Source of the DNA: Zestomonas carbonaria
GTDB lineage: Bacteria; Pseudomonadota; Gammaproteobacteria; Pseudomonadales; Pseudomonadaceae
Reading direction: 5' to 3'
Assembly (NCBI RefSeq): GCF_904061905.1
Contig: NZ_CAJFCI010000016.1
Location: 62,001-126,000, forward strand
DNA length: 64,000 nucleotides
Position 1 is the stretch's first letter. Each line of letters opens with the position of its first letter. The translations under genes and the position numbers were made by a program. The notes beneath the pieces are model-generated. The model was not told where the DNA came from. It was given only the letters and a program-made list of their open reading frames with translations, and did no database searches. Shown piece by piece: positions 51,279 through 61,572 of this stretch.

Positions 51279-52718
51279 ATGGACAACGCGCAGCGATGCG
51301 ACATCTCATTGAATGGAGCGCTCGGGGCCATCTCCCAGGTCGGTGACCTGAGCATGGGGCAACCACTCGGGCACTCCAGGCGCGTTGCCAGGTTGGCCCG
51401 GATGCTGGCGCAAGCCGGGCATGGCAAGGGCGACCACCTGGCGGTGGCGGAGCAAGTCGCCTTGCTGCGTTGGTCCGGCTGCACCGCTAACGCCGAAGGT
51501 TTCGCCCATCTGCTGGGTGACGACGTCAATGGCCGCCGCGCGATGCTCGACCAGACGCTGGGAACCGAAGATATGAAAGCGGTGCACCAGGCGACTTCGC
51601 TCGCCGTCGTGCACTGCGAGGTGTCTGGCGAAATTGCGAAAATGCTCGGGCTCGATGCGGCTGTCGAGTCAGCGCTGCGTCGGGTATTCGAAACCTATGA
51701 CGGGACCGGCCGACCGTTGGGTCTGACCCATGAGCACATTCCGGAAGCGGCCTATCAGGTGGTGCTTGCCGGTGACCTGGAGATCCTCAGCCGAGCCCAT
51801 GGTTTGGACGCGGCGCTGAGCTGGATCAGCGATCAGTCCGATCGACGCTATCCCGCATCCCTCGCAGCAATGCTCGTGCGCAATGCCAGGGACTGGTTGG
51901 CGGATCTGGAGGCCACTTCCGATGCGATAGCGGACTCCAGAGCCGAAAGCCCAGTGTCGCTGACACTGGTGGGGGATGTGATCGATCTGAAGTTGCCCTG
52001 GCTGGCTGGTCATTCGAGGCAGGTGGCGCATGTCGCCGTAGAGTCGGCACGCTTGTGGGGGCTGCCTGAGACAACCATGAACGAGATTGGAAAGGCCGCG
52101 CTGATTCATGGTCTCGGGCGGGCAGCAGTATCCAATAGCCTTTGGAATACCGCAGGCCCGCTGCCATACGGCGCAGCGGAGCGGATACACCTCGTACCCT
52201 ACTGGACGCAGAAGGCATCAAGACAAATCAGTGAACTGGCCGCACCGGGAGAGATTGCCGCCCATGCTTACGAACGGCTCGACGGTAGTGGTTACTATCG
52301 AGGCGCGCCTGGAGGCTCCTTGTGCTCAGAGCATCGGTTGCTCGCCACCGCCGTAGCCTGGGTTGCGTTGAGAGGAGCCAGGCCCTGGCGGCCAGCCTAT
52401 ACCGAATCGGAGGCGGCGAGACTGCTCAAACAGGAAGCCAGCCGCGGACTATTCGACGGCGAAATCTGCGAAGCGGTGATCGCTGCCGCACGTGGCGAAC
52501 GCAGGCTCCCTCAGCCGAAGAGTACTTTGCTCACCCCGCGAGAGTGTCGCATTCTCCAGGAAATCAGCCATGGCGCCAGCAACAAGCAGGTGGCGCATCG
52601 TCTGGATATCAGCCCGAGCACTGTCCGCACCCACGTGGAAAGCATTTTCCGTAAGCTAGGTTGCTCCACCCGAGCGGCTGCCACCTTGAAGGGACTGACG
52701 CTGGGTTTAATCTCCTGA
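51279..52718 (+). CDS. LuxR-family regulator fused to two HD-GYP-like domains
   Basis: A 479-residue protein. Two related halves (about 25-190 and 215-400) each carry a GHSR(R/Q)VA helix and a degenerate HD-GYP ending (YDGTGRPLGL and ERLDGSGYYRGAPGG). The C-terminus (about 415-475) is a LuxR helix-turn-helix: LTPRECRILQEISHGASNKQ, then RLDISPSTVRTHVESIFRKLG. Key HD metal residues look incomplete, so the domains may sense a nucleotide or ligand rather than hydrolyse cyclic-di-GMP. Divergent to the hydrolase/GMC genes, which it probably controls. Confidence 0.85.
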   Translation: MDNAQRCDISLNGALGAISQVGDLSMGQPLGHSRRVARLARMLAQAGHGKGDHLAVAEQVALLRWSGCTANAEGFAHLLGDDVNGRRAMLDQTLGTEDMKAVHQATSLAVVHCEVSGEIAKMLGLDAAVESALRRVFETYDGTGRPLGLTHEHIPEAAYQVVLAGDLEILSRAHGLDAALSWISDQSDRRYPASLAAMLVRNARDWLADLEATSDAIADSRAESPVSLTLVGDVIDLKLPWLAGHSRQVAHVAVESARLWGLPETTMNEIGKAALIHGLGRAAVSNSLWNTAGPLPYGAAERIHLVPYWTQKASRQISELAAPGEIAAHAYERLDGSGYYRGAPGGSLCSEHRLLATAVAWVALRGARPWRPAYTESEAARLLKQEASRGLFDGEICEAVIAAARGERRLPQPKSTLLTPRECRILQEISHGASNKQVAHRLDISPSTVRTHVESIFRKLGCSTRAAATLKGLTLGLIS

Positions 52719-52812
52719 TACCGGGCATCTGCGGGCGACGACCCTCGGGCTGAATCAGCCATCAGAGGTATTCCCGTTGGATAGATCGCGCCCTGGCCAG
52801 CCGCGGCTCCGG

Positions 52813-53400
52813 TCAAGGCTTGGGCAAATAACCGGGCAGCGCCTCCAGCCGCGTCATCCAACGAGCGATGTGGCTGTACGGGCCGAGATCCACACCACCT
52901 TCCGGGGCCAGCGCAACGTAGGGGTAGACCGCGCAATCGGCGATCGAGGGCCTTCCGATCGCCAGCCAGTCATGGCGCTCCAGGTGCTTGTCGAGCAGCG
53001 CGAGAACCGCTGGCGAGCTCGCCAGTGCCACCGACTGGTCCAATGGGTACCCGAACTTCTGCACCAGCCGGGCGGCACACAGACTGTGCTGGACCTCGTT
53101 GGCGGCGAACGAGAGCCACTGGACGATCTCGGCCTGGCCCCGGGGATGAGCCGGCCACCACGCCAGGCCACCGTATACGCCGGCCAGGTAGACGAGGATG
53201 GCCTGCGAGTCCCGGACGACGTGCGATCCGTCCTCTAGAATCGGTAGCTGCCCCAGGGGATTCAGGTCTGCAAGCGGTGGCTGCTTGTGCGCCCCGCCCA
53301 GGAAATCCACCGGCTCTATGTCGAGTTCGATGTTGGCCAGGGAGGCGAAGAGCCTCACTTTGTAGCAGTTTCCGGACGCTTCCAGATCGTACAGTTTCAT
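52813..53400 (-). CDS. Glutathione S-transferase family protein
   Basis: A 195-residue thioredoxin-fold GST. The N-terminal domain has YDLEASGNCYKVRLFASL (Ser/Cys activation region), NPLGQLPILEDG (cis-Pro) and DSQAILVYLA. The helical C-terminal domain carries PSIADCAVYPYVALAPEGG. Its start overlaps the stop of the glyoxalase-like gene by four bases, so both are cotranscribed. It probably conjugates or isomerises an electrophile. The pair is divergent from a LysR regulator. Confidence 0.92.
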   Translation of the reverse strand: MKLYDLEASGNCYKVRLFASLANIELDIEPVDFLGGAHKQPPLADLNPLGQLPILEDGSHVVRDSQAILVYLAGVYGGLAWWPAHPRGQAEIVQWLSFAANEVQHSLCAARLVQKFGYPLDQSVALASSPAVLALLDKHLERHDWLAIGRPSIADCAVYPYVALAPEGGVDLGPYSHIARWMTRLEALPGYLPKP

Positions 53401-53825
53401 TGCGCATCTCCATTGATGAGCTGATTGAATTCGAGGACATTGCCATCGGGGTCGCGGATGAAAAGCGCGATTCGCCTCGGACCGATGTGGTGCGGCCCCT
53501 CCGTGACGACGATCCCCTGCTCGTCCAGCCAGGCCTCGAGCGCATGAAGATCATCGACGATGAAGGCCGGGTGCGTGACGCCGGGAAGCTTCACCGGCGC
53601 ATCCAGCAGGACGTTGTGGGCGTCGGGCACCCGGGCGCCGTTGAAGATCAGGTTGATGCGCACACCGTCCGGGCTGAGCATCTCGTTGGCCTCGAACAGC
53701 GGAAAACTCGCGCTCTCCACGAAGCCGAGCGCCTGGTAAAAAGACATCGCCCGGTCTTTGTCGCTGACACGGATTCCGATGTGATCGTATGCAATGATTC
53801 GGGCAGGGCTTGGTCGTTGGTTCAT
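53397..53825 (-). CDS. VOC-family (glyoxalase/dioxygenase-fold) protein
   Basis: A 142-residue protein, start at ATG 53825. Two beta-alpha-beta-beta-beta modules are visible: YDHIGIRVSDKDRAMSFYQ and THPAFIVDDLHALEAWLDE, ending FIRDPDGNVLEFNQL. Metal ligand candidates are His in YDHIGI and Glu in VLEFNQ. It may act as a lactoylglutathione lyase-like or ring-opening enzyme working with the coupled GST. The substrate is unknown. Confidence 0.9.
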   Translation of the reverse strand: MNQRPSPARIIAYDHIGIRVSDKDRAMSFYQALGFVESASFPLFEANEMLSPDGVRINLIFNGARVPDAHNVLLDAPVKLPGVTHPAFIVDDLHALEAWLDEQGIVVTEGPHHIGPRRIALFIRDPDGNVLEFNQLINGDAQ

Positions 53826-53940
53826 GTGCTTGGAACTCCGGCTGGCATCTGTCCCTGGAGTTTCCACCGGCGCGGGCGTTGCACCTATGCCGCGAACCTG
53901 ACAACACCTATGCAGCAATCGCACAGATCGAAGGATGGCA

Positions 53941-54843
53941 ATGGACAGGCTCAAGGCGATGGCCAATTTCGTTCGGATCGTAGACTGCGGCAGCCTGAGC
54001 TCGGCGGCGGATGCGACGGGCCAGTCCGTCGCATCGCTGGTGCGCTCGCTGGCGGCCCTGGAGCGCTACCTGGGGGTTCGGCTGCTGAACCGCAGTACCC
54101 GGCGCATGGCCCTGACCGACGAGGGCGAGGAGTACCTGGCCTGGAGCCGGCGCATGCTCGCCGACTTCGATGACATGGAACGGCGCCTGGAGGGGCGCGA
54201 TGGCATCGCCCGGGGCCTGCTGCGGGTGACGGCGCCCGTCGAGTTCGGGCAACGCTACGTCGCGCCGATCGTGAACGCTTTCCTCAAGGAGCATGGGGAA
54301 ATGGCGGTCGAGCTGAACCTCAACGACCAGATCGTCCCCCTGCTCGATGAACGCCTCGACCTTGCACTGCGCATCGGCCATCTGCCCGACTCGGCCATGG
54401 TGGCGCGGAAGATCGGCGCGACCCGGCTGGTAACCTGCGCAAGCCCGGACTACCTGCACAGCGCCCCCGCCATCGATACGCCGGAAGCGCTGCAGGAGCA
54501 CGCCTGCATCACCCAGGCCTCGCAAGGCCGGCACTGGCACTACCGGCACGCGGGAAAAGAACAGGTCGAAGCCATCGCGCCGAGGCTGGTGTGCAATCAG
54601 GTTCGCGCCGCCAGCCTGGCCTGCGTGCAGGGCTTGGGCATTACCCGCTTGATGCATTATCAGGTGGCGGATGAACTGGCCGACGGTCGCCTGGTCAGGA
54701 TTCTCAGGGATTTCGAACCCATGGATCTGCCGATCCAACTGGTCTATCCGCACGCCCTGCAGCTCTCGCCGCGCGTGAGGGCGTTCGTCGAGTGGGCATG
54801 TCCACAACTGGAAAAGCTCACGCCCAATCCCGATGGCGGCTAG
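53941..54843 (+). CDS. LysR-family transcriptional regulator
   Basis: A 300-residue regulator of the short AaeR/DsdC-like group. ATG 53941 is preferred because AAGGA lies six bases before it; an in-frame ATG six bases upstream overlaps that site. Winged helix-turn-helix: MANFVRIVDCGSLSSAADAT, then VRSLAALERYLGVRLLNRST. The effector domain runs from GLLRVTAPVEFGQRY to the end. It is divergent from the VOC-GST pair with a 115-base shared promoter region, which it probably regulates. Confidence 0.92.
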   Translation: MDRLKAMANFVRIVDCGSLSSAADATGQSVASLVRSLAALERYLGVRLLNRSTRRMALTDEGEEYLAWSRRMLADFDDMERRLEGRDGIARGLLRVTAPVEFGQRYVAPIVNAFLKEHGEMAVELNLNDQIVPLLDERLDLALRIGHLPDSAMVARKIGATRLVTCASPDYLHSAPAIDTPEALQEHACITQASQGRHWHYRHAGKEQVEAIAPRLVCNQVRAASLACVQGLGITRLMHYQVADELADGRLVRILRDFEPMDLPIQLVYPHALQLSPRVRAFVEWACPQLEKLTPNPDGG

Positions 54844-55068
54844 CTTTCGCGCGCAGCCAGAAGCGGACCTGCCGCAGCCCCGCCTCGGTTCGTGTACCGG
54901 GTCGACAGCCATCGGACGAGTCATGGGCCAGCCTCTCTATCTGGCAGACAACGCCGAGGCTCGATAGCCACGCACCTTTCGGCCAGGATCGGCACCGAAG
55001 TGGCTCCGTTCGCCCGGAAACGCGCTATAACTCAGCTCCTTCATGACCATCCCGATGAGGAAGCGCAA

Positions 55069-55284
55069 ATGGCCTTTGACTGGCACAGCGACCCGATCAC
55101 ACGGAGCACCGATGTCTGCGATGGCTACAGGAATACGCAGAACGTCCGGCGGTTCCTGATCGAGCAGTGCGGAGCGGACTTCAAGTTCGACAGGGCATTC
55201 ATGGCCTGGATACGCAATGGAGCCCCCAAGAACATGGGGGACGTCGCCGACGAGTGGCAACGTCGCCGTCGAGGAGTGGCTTGA
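55069..55284 (+). CDS. DUF6434-like small protein
   Basis: A 71-residue protein with GAGGAA before ATG 55069. It starts MAFDWHSDPITRSTDV and ends KNMGDVADEWQRRRRGVA, resembling the DUF6434 domain that occurs alone or after SAP domains (recalled likeness, moderate certainty). No membrane segment is seen. It stands alone between the LysR gene (225 empty bases) and a convergent flavoprotein gene. Function unknown. Confidence 0.65.
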   Translation: MAFDWHSDPITRSTDVCDGYRNTQNVRRFLIEQCGADFKFDRAFMAWIRNGAPKNMGDVADEWQRRRRGVA

Positions 55285-55393
55285 TCGAATCGGTTCGTCG
55301 CTCGGTGCGCGCTACTGCAACCACCGAGCGAGAGGAGAAATACGTGCCGACGGCCAGGACTACCCGGCCCGTCAGCACGTATCGGCTATCGCC

Positions 55394-56596
55394 TCACGCC
55401 ACCGGGATCGACGGATCGGCGGCCGCCAGGGCGGCGGCGCGGTCCGCTGCCGGTGGGTAGATCCACAGGGTGTTGATCTGCGTTTTCAGCGTCTTGGCTT
55501 CGGCGCCGACCAGTTTCTGCTGGCGGTCCCAGCCTTCGGTGTACACCGCGCCCCAGGCGCCCAGGTCGAGGCAGGTCACGTACTTGGGCTGGCTGTAGAC
55601 CCGTGGCGCCACGCCGATCAGGTCGGCGGCGGCGTTGTTGCCGGCGTGGCGGCCCAGCGGGATGGCGTGCTGGCAGGACATGACGCTGAAGTTGCCCAGC
55701 TCGTCGGTGGCGGCGCGGGCGGTATCGCCGGCGGCATAGACATCGGCCAGGCCCTCGACCTTCAGGTAGCTGTCCACCTGCAAGCGGCCCGAGGCGTCGC
55801 GCGGGGCAGGGATCTGCTCGGTGAGGCCGCTGGCGCGGAAGCCGACGGTCCAGATCACCGTGCCGGCATCGATGCGCTGGCCGTCGTCGAGCACCACGCC
55901 CTGGGCGTCCACCGCGGCGACCGAGCGCCCCAGCCGCCATTCGATGCCCAGTTCGCGGGAGGCTTCGAGGATCGCGGGGCGAATGCCGTCGCCCAGTGCC
56001 GCGCCGACCTGCGCCCCGCGGTCGACGACGATGACCCGGATATCGGCATCCTCACCCAGGATGGCGCGCAGGCGCGCGGGCAGCTCGGTGGCGGTCTCTA
56101 TGCCGGTGAAGCCGCCGCCGGCGACCACCACGGTATTGCGGGCGGCGGATTCCGGTTGGCCGGCCAAGGCGATCAGGTGCTGTTCGAGACGCGCGGCCTG
56201 TTCGATCTGGTCGACGTCGAAGGCATGCTCGGCGAGGCCCGGCACCGGCGGGCGGGACAACTGGCTGCCCGAGGCGAGAATCAGGCGGTCGTAGTCCAGC
56301 GTGGCTTCGTCGCCCTCGGCAGTACGGTAGGTGACCTTGCGCCCCTCGGTATCGATGTTCAGCGCCAGCCCCTGGACGAAATCGACGCCGGTGGCGGCGA
56401 ACAAGTCCAGCAGCGGAGCGCGCATACTGTGCACGTCGGGTTCATAGAAGCGCGGACGGATACGCAGTTCGGCCTGGGGCGCGAGCAGCGTCACGCGCAC
56501 GTCGCTGCGGCCATGCTGGTCGAGCAGACGCACGGCGCTCAATGCGCTCCACAGCCCGGCGAACCCAGACCCTATGATCAATATGTTGCGTTTCAT
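55394..56596 (-). CDS. NDH-2-like FAD/NAD(P)-dependent oxidoreductase
   Basis: A 400-residue flavoprotein with GGGAG before ATG 56596. FAD motif ILIIGSGFAGLWSALSAVRL at the N-terminus, NAD motif VVVAGGGFTGIETATEL near residue 165, and the second FAD motif VEGLADVYAAGDTA near 295. The length matches type II NADH dehydrogenases, but the C-terminal membrane helix is not obvious, so a soluble role is possible. It is divergent from an AraC/GlxA-type regulator with 67 bases between, which suggests specific control. Confidence 0.9.
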   Translation of the reverse strand: MKRNILIIGSGFAGLWSALSAVRLLDQHGRSDVRVTLLAPQAELRIRPRFYEPDVHSMRAPLLDLFAATGVDFVQGLALNIDTEGRKVTYRTAEGDEATLDYDRLILASGSQLSRPPVPGLAEHAFDVDQIEQAARLEQHLIALAGQPESAARNTVVVAGGGFTGIETATELPARLRAILGEDADIRVIVVDRGAQVGAALGDGIRPAILEASRELGIEWRLGRSVAAVDAQGVVLDDGQRIDAGTVIWTVGFRASGLTEQIPAPRDASGRLQVDSYLKVEGLADVYAAGDTARAATDELGNFSVMSCQHAIPLGRHAGNNAAADLIGVAPRVYSQPKYVTCLDLGAWGAVYTEGWDRQQKLVGAEAKTLKTQINTLWIYPPAADRAAALAAADPSIPVA

Positions 56597-56663
56597 GATG
56601 GCTCCCGGCATACGCCCACTTCGCTTGACGAAACCATGCTAGGACCGGAAGAGTTTTCCACAA

Positions 56664-57665
56664 ATGACAGATACCCCTGAATTCATGCCAGCCACGCCGC
56701 GCACCATTCTGTTCGTCGCTTACCCACAGGTGGGCCTGCTGGACCTGACCGGCGCGCAGACAGTGTTCTGGGCCGCCACCAAGGCCATGCGCGAGCGCAA
56801 CCTGCCGGGCTATGAACGCTTGACGGGCAGCCTCTCGGGCGGCTCCGTACAGACGGCGGAAGGCCTGACGGTGGAGACCCAGCCACTGGTCGGCTTCGCC
56901 ATGGAGACCGTCGACACGCTGATCGTGCCGGGCTCACCGGAGATCGAGCAGGTGGTGGAAGAGTCGGGCGAACTGATCCGCTGGATCGCCGACAACTCCA
57001 GGCGGGTGCGACGCACCGCGTCGGTGTGCAGCGGCACGTTCCTGCTGGCCGAGGCCGGGCTGCTGGAGGGCAAGCGCGCAGCGACCCATTGGGCCATGTG
57101 CAACCGGCTGGGTGCGCGCTTCCCCTCCATCGAAGTGGATAACGATTCGATCTTCGTCCAGCAGGACAACGTCTGGACCTCCGCCGGCGTCAGCGCGGGG
57201 ATCGACCTGGCCCTTGCGCTGGTGGAAGCCGACTGCGGCCGCGAGGTGGCGATGCAGGTGGCACGGGAACTGGTGGTGTTCCTCAAGCGCTCGGGCGGAC
57301 AGGCGCAGTTCAGCGAACTGTTGCAGGCCCAGAGCAGGGATGCGGCGGTCTTCGACGATCTGCACCGCTGGCTCGCCGACAACCTCGGCCGCCCGAACCT
57401 CGGGGTGGAAGCCCTGGCCGAGCAGTGCCACATGAGTCCACGGAATTTCTCCCGACTGTACAAGCAGAAGACCGGCCGCTCACCGGCCAAGGCGGTGGAG
57501 ATCTTCCGCCTGGAGGCGGCGCGCCGGCTACTGGAAGACTCGGAACGCAATATCACCCAGATCGCCCAGGAGTGCGGCTTCGGCGACGAAGAGCGGATGC
57601 GCGCGACCTTCCAGCGCCATCTGGCGATCTCGCCCCGGGATTACCGCAAGCGCTTCTCGCGGTAG
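56664..57665 (+). CDS. GlxA/FtrA-type AraC-family regulator
   Basis: A 333-residue regulator. The N-terminal domain (about 12-190) is DJ-1/PfpI-like, with TASVCSGTFLLAEAGLL containing the Cys at the nucleophile position. The C-terminal AraC domain (about 225-330) has LGVEALAEQCHMSPRNFSRLY and ITQIAQECGFGDEERMRATF. This fusion is typical of GlxA-like activators whose ligands are often amines or electrophiles. It likely controls the divergent flavoprotein gene. Confidence 0.93.
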   Translation: MTDTPEFMPATPRTILFVAYPQVGLLDLTGAQTVFWAATKAMRERNLPGYERLTGSLSGGSVQTAEGLTVETQPLVGFAMETVDTLIVPGSPEIEQVVEESGELIRWIADNSRRVRRTASVCSGTFLLAEAGLLEGKRAATHWAMCNRLGARFPSIEVDNDSIFVQQDNVWTSAGVSAGIDLALALVEADCGREVAMQVARELVVFLKRSGGQAQFSELLQAQSRDAAVFDDLHRWLADNLGRPNLGVEALAEQCHMSPRNFSRLYKQKTGRSPAKAVEIFRLEAARRLLEDSERNITQIAQECGFGDEERMRATFQRHLAISPRDYRKRFSR

Positions 57666-57719
57666 CGTCGGAGGAAGTGTTTCGGGGAAGAGTTCATTCT
57701 TCTCTCCGGCATCCGCCGC

Positions 57720-57893
57720 GGGTCGATTACGTCCTGCCCAATCACGTCCGTAGAGCAGATAAACCAGCATCATAGTACCGAAACCATGCTCTATTGCCGC
57801 AACAACCGGCATCATATTGCTGGAAACGAACAGGTAGGCCACAATATCCGGCACCATAATTCCGACTAGCTTGCGCACACCATGCCAGGACAT
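57720..57893 (-). other. Possible membrane-protein remnant antisense to the hipA promoter region
   Basis: An open frame starting at ATG 57893 encodes MSWHGVRKLVGIMVPDIVAY, then a hydrophobic helix ending in HGFGTMMLVYLLYGRDW, before losing any protein-like character. The region 57740-57890 is AT-richer than its neighbours. It may be the stump of a transporter gene or merely chance coding in the leader of hipA. The 216 bases between the GlxA-type gene and hipA hold nothing else recognisable. Confidence 0.25.
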
Positions 57894-59198
57894 CTCACGA
57901 TCCAGACTTATGTTGAAGGCCAATGGCACGATGCAATGGTGCTTTCTGTGTCGAATCTACAGAAGGTCGAGGAGTCGCAGTGCAGCGTGTCTTACGAGCA
58001 GAAGTACCTGGTCGACTTCCTCGACAAGCTGGAGACGCTGTTCGAGCCGGCCATCAGCGTGAACCTTCCGTTGAACTGGAACCATGTCGATAGCCAAGGG
58101 TATCCCCCATTCGTCTACGACATCATTCCGGCTGGCGCCGCCCGGAAGTCGCTGCAGAACCGGTTCGGCGGCGAAAAGCCCGATGGGATGGACATGGACT
58201 TTTTCCTTCTGGGCCGCTGCACGCCCTCTCCCATCGGGCACTTACGCGTGAAGGAGTCTTTCGAGCATATCGATCAGACGCGTATGGAGGCCTTCCCTCG
58301 CCAGGAGGTTGTAGACAGAACGAACGACTTCCTCGAGTACGCTTATGAATCTGGCGCTGCGCTGGGCGGAGCGACGGGCGCTCAGGGAGAGGCTCCGAAG
58401 CTGATCATGGTCGAGGGGGAGGATGGGGCTCTTTATGCCGACGCCATGCTTCCTGACGAGCTTGCGCGCCGCCATTGGCTGGTGAAGTTCGCTCGCAACC
58501 AGGTTACCGAGCGCGACAAAAATATCCTGCGGGCCGAGTACCACTACTACAAAGCGATCTCTCAGCTCGGCTTGAACACTATATCCACGGATGGACTTGT
58601 GCTTGAAGAAGCCGATAAGCCGAGCCTGTGGATGCCACGCTTTGACCGGCGAGTCGACGACGGCGTGGTGGAAAGGATCCCGGTCGAGTCGACCTATTCG
58701 GTGTGTGGGAATACCCAACCTGGTTCGAAGATGAATCATGAGGACGTGCTCGGCCGCCTGATCTACCTGTGGCGTACGAATGGGCAGGACGGAGAGCTCG
58801 AGGAACTGGTTTTCGAGTACCTGCGGCGCGACCTGCTTAACCGTATCCTCGGGAACTCCGACAACCATGGGCGCAACATGGCCATTTTCCGGTATCGGGG
58901 CAGATTCGAGCTGGCGCCGATCTACGACCTCGCTCCGATGGTGCTCGATCCGCAAGGGGTCACTCGAGCAACCAAGTGGGCGTCCGAGCATATGGGAAGT
59001 CCGGACTGGCGAACGATCTGCGGGGCCTTCCAGGACCTGGTCAGCCCTGACGTGCTCTTCGAGCGTCTGCTCGGGGCAGCAGAGACGTTCCGGGCCTTGC
59101 CGGATCTGCTGGTCGATCTTCCAGAGGAAGTGAGGCGCGCCCAGTCCATCCCACTGAACAATCTGGACAGGCGCTTGGTTGAATGGAGGCTTCGATGA
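57882..59198 (+). CDS. HipA-family serine/threonine kinase toxin
   Basis: A 438-residue HipA-like kinase. The glycine-rich ATP loop region is LGGATGAQGEAPKLIM (about 160-176). The catalytic loop reads NRILGNSDNHGRNMAIF (about 318-334, with the catalytic Asp and metal Asn), and FELAPIYDLAPM supplies the DFG-like Asp. HipA proteins phosphorylate tRNA synthetases and induce dormancy. It is followed by a HipB-like gene overlapping by four bases (ATGA), the reverse of the classic hipB-hipA order. It is AT-richer than its neighbours, suggesting acquisition. Confidence 0.88.
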   Translation: MPGHLTIQTYVEGQWHDAMVLSVSNLQKVEESQCSVSYEQKYLVDFLDKLETLFEPAISVNLPLNWNHVDSQGYPPFVYDIIPAGAARKSLQNRFGGEKPDGMDMDFFLLGRCTPSPIGHLRVKESFEHIDQTRMEAFPRQEVVDRTNDFLEYAYESGAALGGATGAQGEAPKLIMVEGEDGALYADAMLPDELARRHWLVKFARNQVTERDKNILRAEYHYYKAISQLGLNTISTDGLVLEEADKPSLWMPRFDRRVDDGVVERIPVESTYSVCGNTQPGSKMNHEDVLGRLIYLWRTNGQDGELEELVFEYLRRDLLNRILGNSDNHGRNMAIFRYRGRFELAPIYDLAPMVLDPQGVTRATKWASEHMGSPDWRTICGAFQDLVSPDVLFERLLGAAETFRALPDLLVDLPEEVRRAQSIPLNNLDRRLVEWRLR

Positions 59199-59629
59199 AA
59201 GCGATCACCAACGAACAGCGCAAGAAGCTCATTGACGACATCTTGATGCAGCACGAGATGGGCAACGAAACCCTGGGAACCTCTATTCGCAGGCTACGGC
59301 TCGAGGTAACCGGATTCGACCAGGACACCTTCGCCGCCATGTGCAACATGTCGACCAAGAGCCTGTACCAGATCGAGAAGGACAAGGGTAATCCGACCAT
59401 CAGCACCATCGAAGCCATCCTCAGGAAATTCGGGTTGCGCCTGGGACTGACCACGGCGGCCAGAACCACTTACACGCCGCCGCTCGGGCAGCACAAACCT
59501 GTCTCCAAAACGCCTGCTCGCGGCACCAACCCTCAACGGAAGTACGCGGGACAGCTCAGCAGAACCACTAATCTGCGGGCGTCTACAAAGGCCAGGATCA
59601 AGGGTGACGACAAGGGCCCGACCGAATAA
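59195..59629 (+). CDS. HipB-like HTH antitoxin
   Basis: A 144-residue protein starting at ATG 59195 with GGAGG five bases upstream, inside the hipA stop. Residues about 30-90 form an Xre helix-turn-helix (FDQDTFAAMCNMSTKSLYQI, then NPTISTIEAILRKFGLRLGL). The last 50 residues are basic and probably disordered, an unusual tail for HipB that may bind the kinase or DNA. It should neutralise the upstream kinase and regulate the pair. Confidence 0.85.
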   Translation: MKAITNEQRKKLIDDILMQHEMGNETLGTSIRRLRLEVTGFDQDTFAAMCNMSTKSLYQIEKDKGNPTISTIEAILRKFGLRLGLTTAARTTYTPPLGQHKPVSKTPARGTNPQRKYAGQLSRTTNLRASTKARIKGDDKGPTE

Positions 59630-59673
59630 GTGATGCCCTGTCCCGGAACTGGCAGTCAAGAGCCACTGCCCCG

Positions 59674-61119
<1,446 letters not shown>

Positions 61120-61572
61120 GGGGGTTCTCCTTGTCGCAGCACGCAGGGGCGACCCGGTTCCAGGTCGTGCAGGTTTCCCGGCCGGCCCTCCTCCCGCGCC
61201 TTTCTCCGGGCCGAAGAAGCCCGTGGCGGCCGTTCGCGAGCGAAGTCGCGGACAACCACCTGGGTCGGCGTCGTGTGGGGGCGTATTCGGGGAGTGTCGA
61301 ATCGGCCGTGGAAACCTGGGTTCGTATTCAGGCTATGGCCGTTCGCCCAGGGCGTCCAATCGCAATTAATGACGACTTGATCGAAGTCATCTATCACCCT
61401 GCGGACCAGCAACGGAAATGGCTTGGCCTGAGCCTCGATATCCGCAGGCCACGATAGATACCATCGATCACCCGGTCGCAAATAGCGATTGGACGCGCTG
61501 CCCGCCGCCGCTTAGTTTTTCTCCAGGCACGGTGCGCAAACGCACCTGCCCATCGGAAATGACGAGGCACTC
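61120..61572. other. 453-base divergent region between truncated oxidoreductase gene and moaA
   Basis: No convincing gene. It should hold the promoters of both flanking genes. GGAG just left of 61136 serves the minus-strand start at 61119. An A/T-richer stretch at 61360-61395 contains TTGATCGAAGTCAT, only a partial match to an Anr/FNR box. Nothing else can be assigned. Confidence 0.5.

Noticed and set aside
61375..61395. Possible Anr/FNR box (TTGATCGAAGTCAT) upstream of the truncated oxidoreductase gene.
   Set aside because: The right half does not match ATCAA; a partial match is expected by chance in this length.
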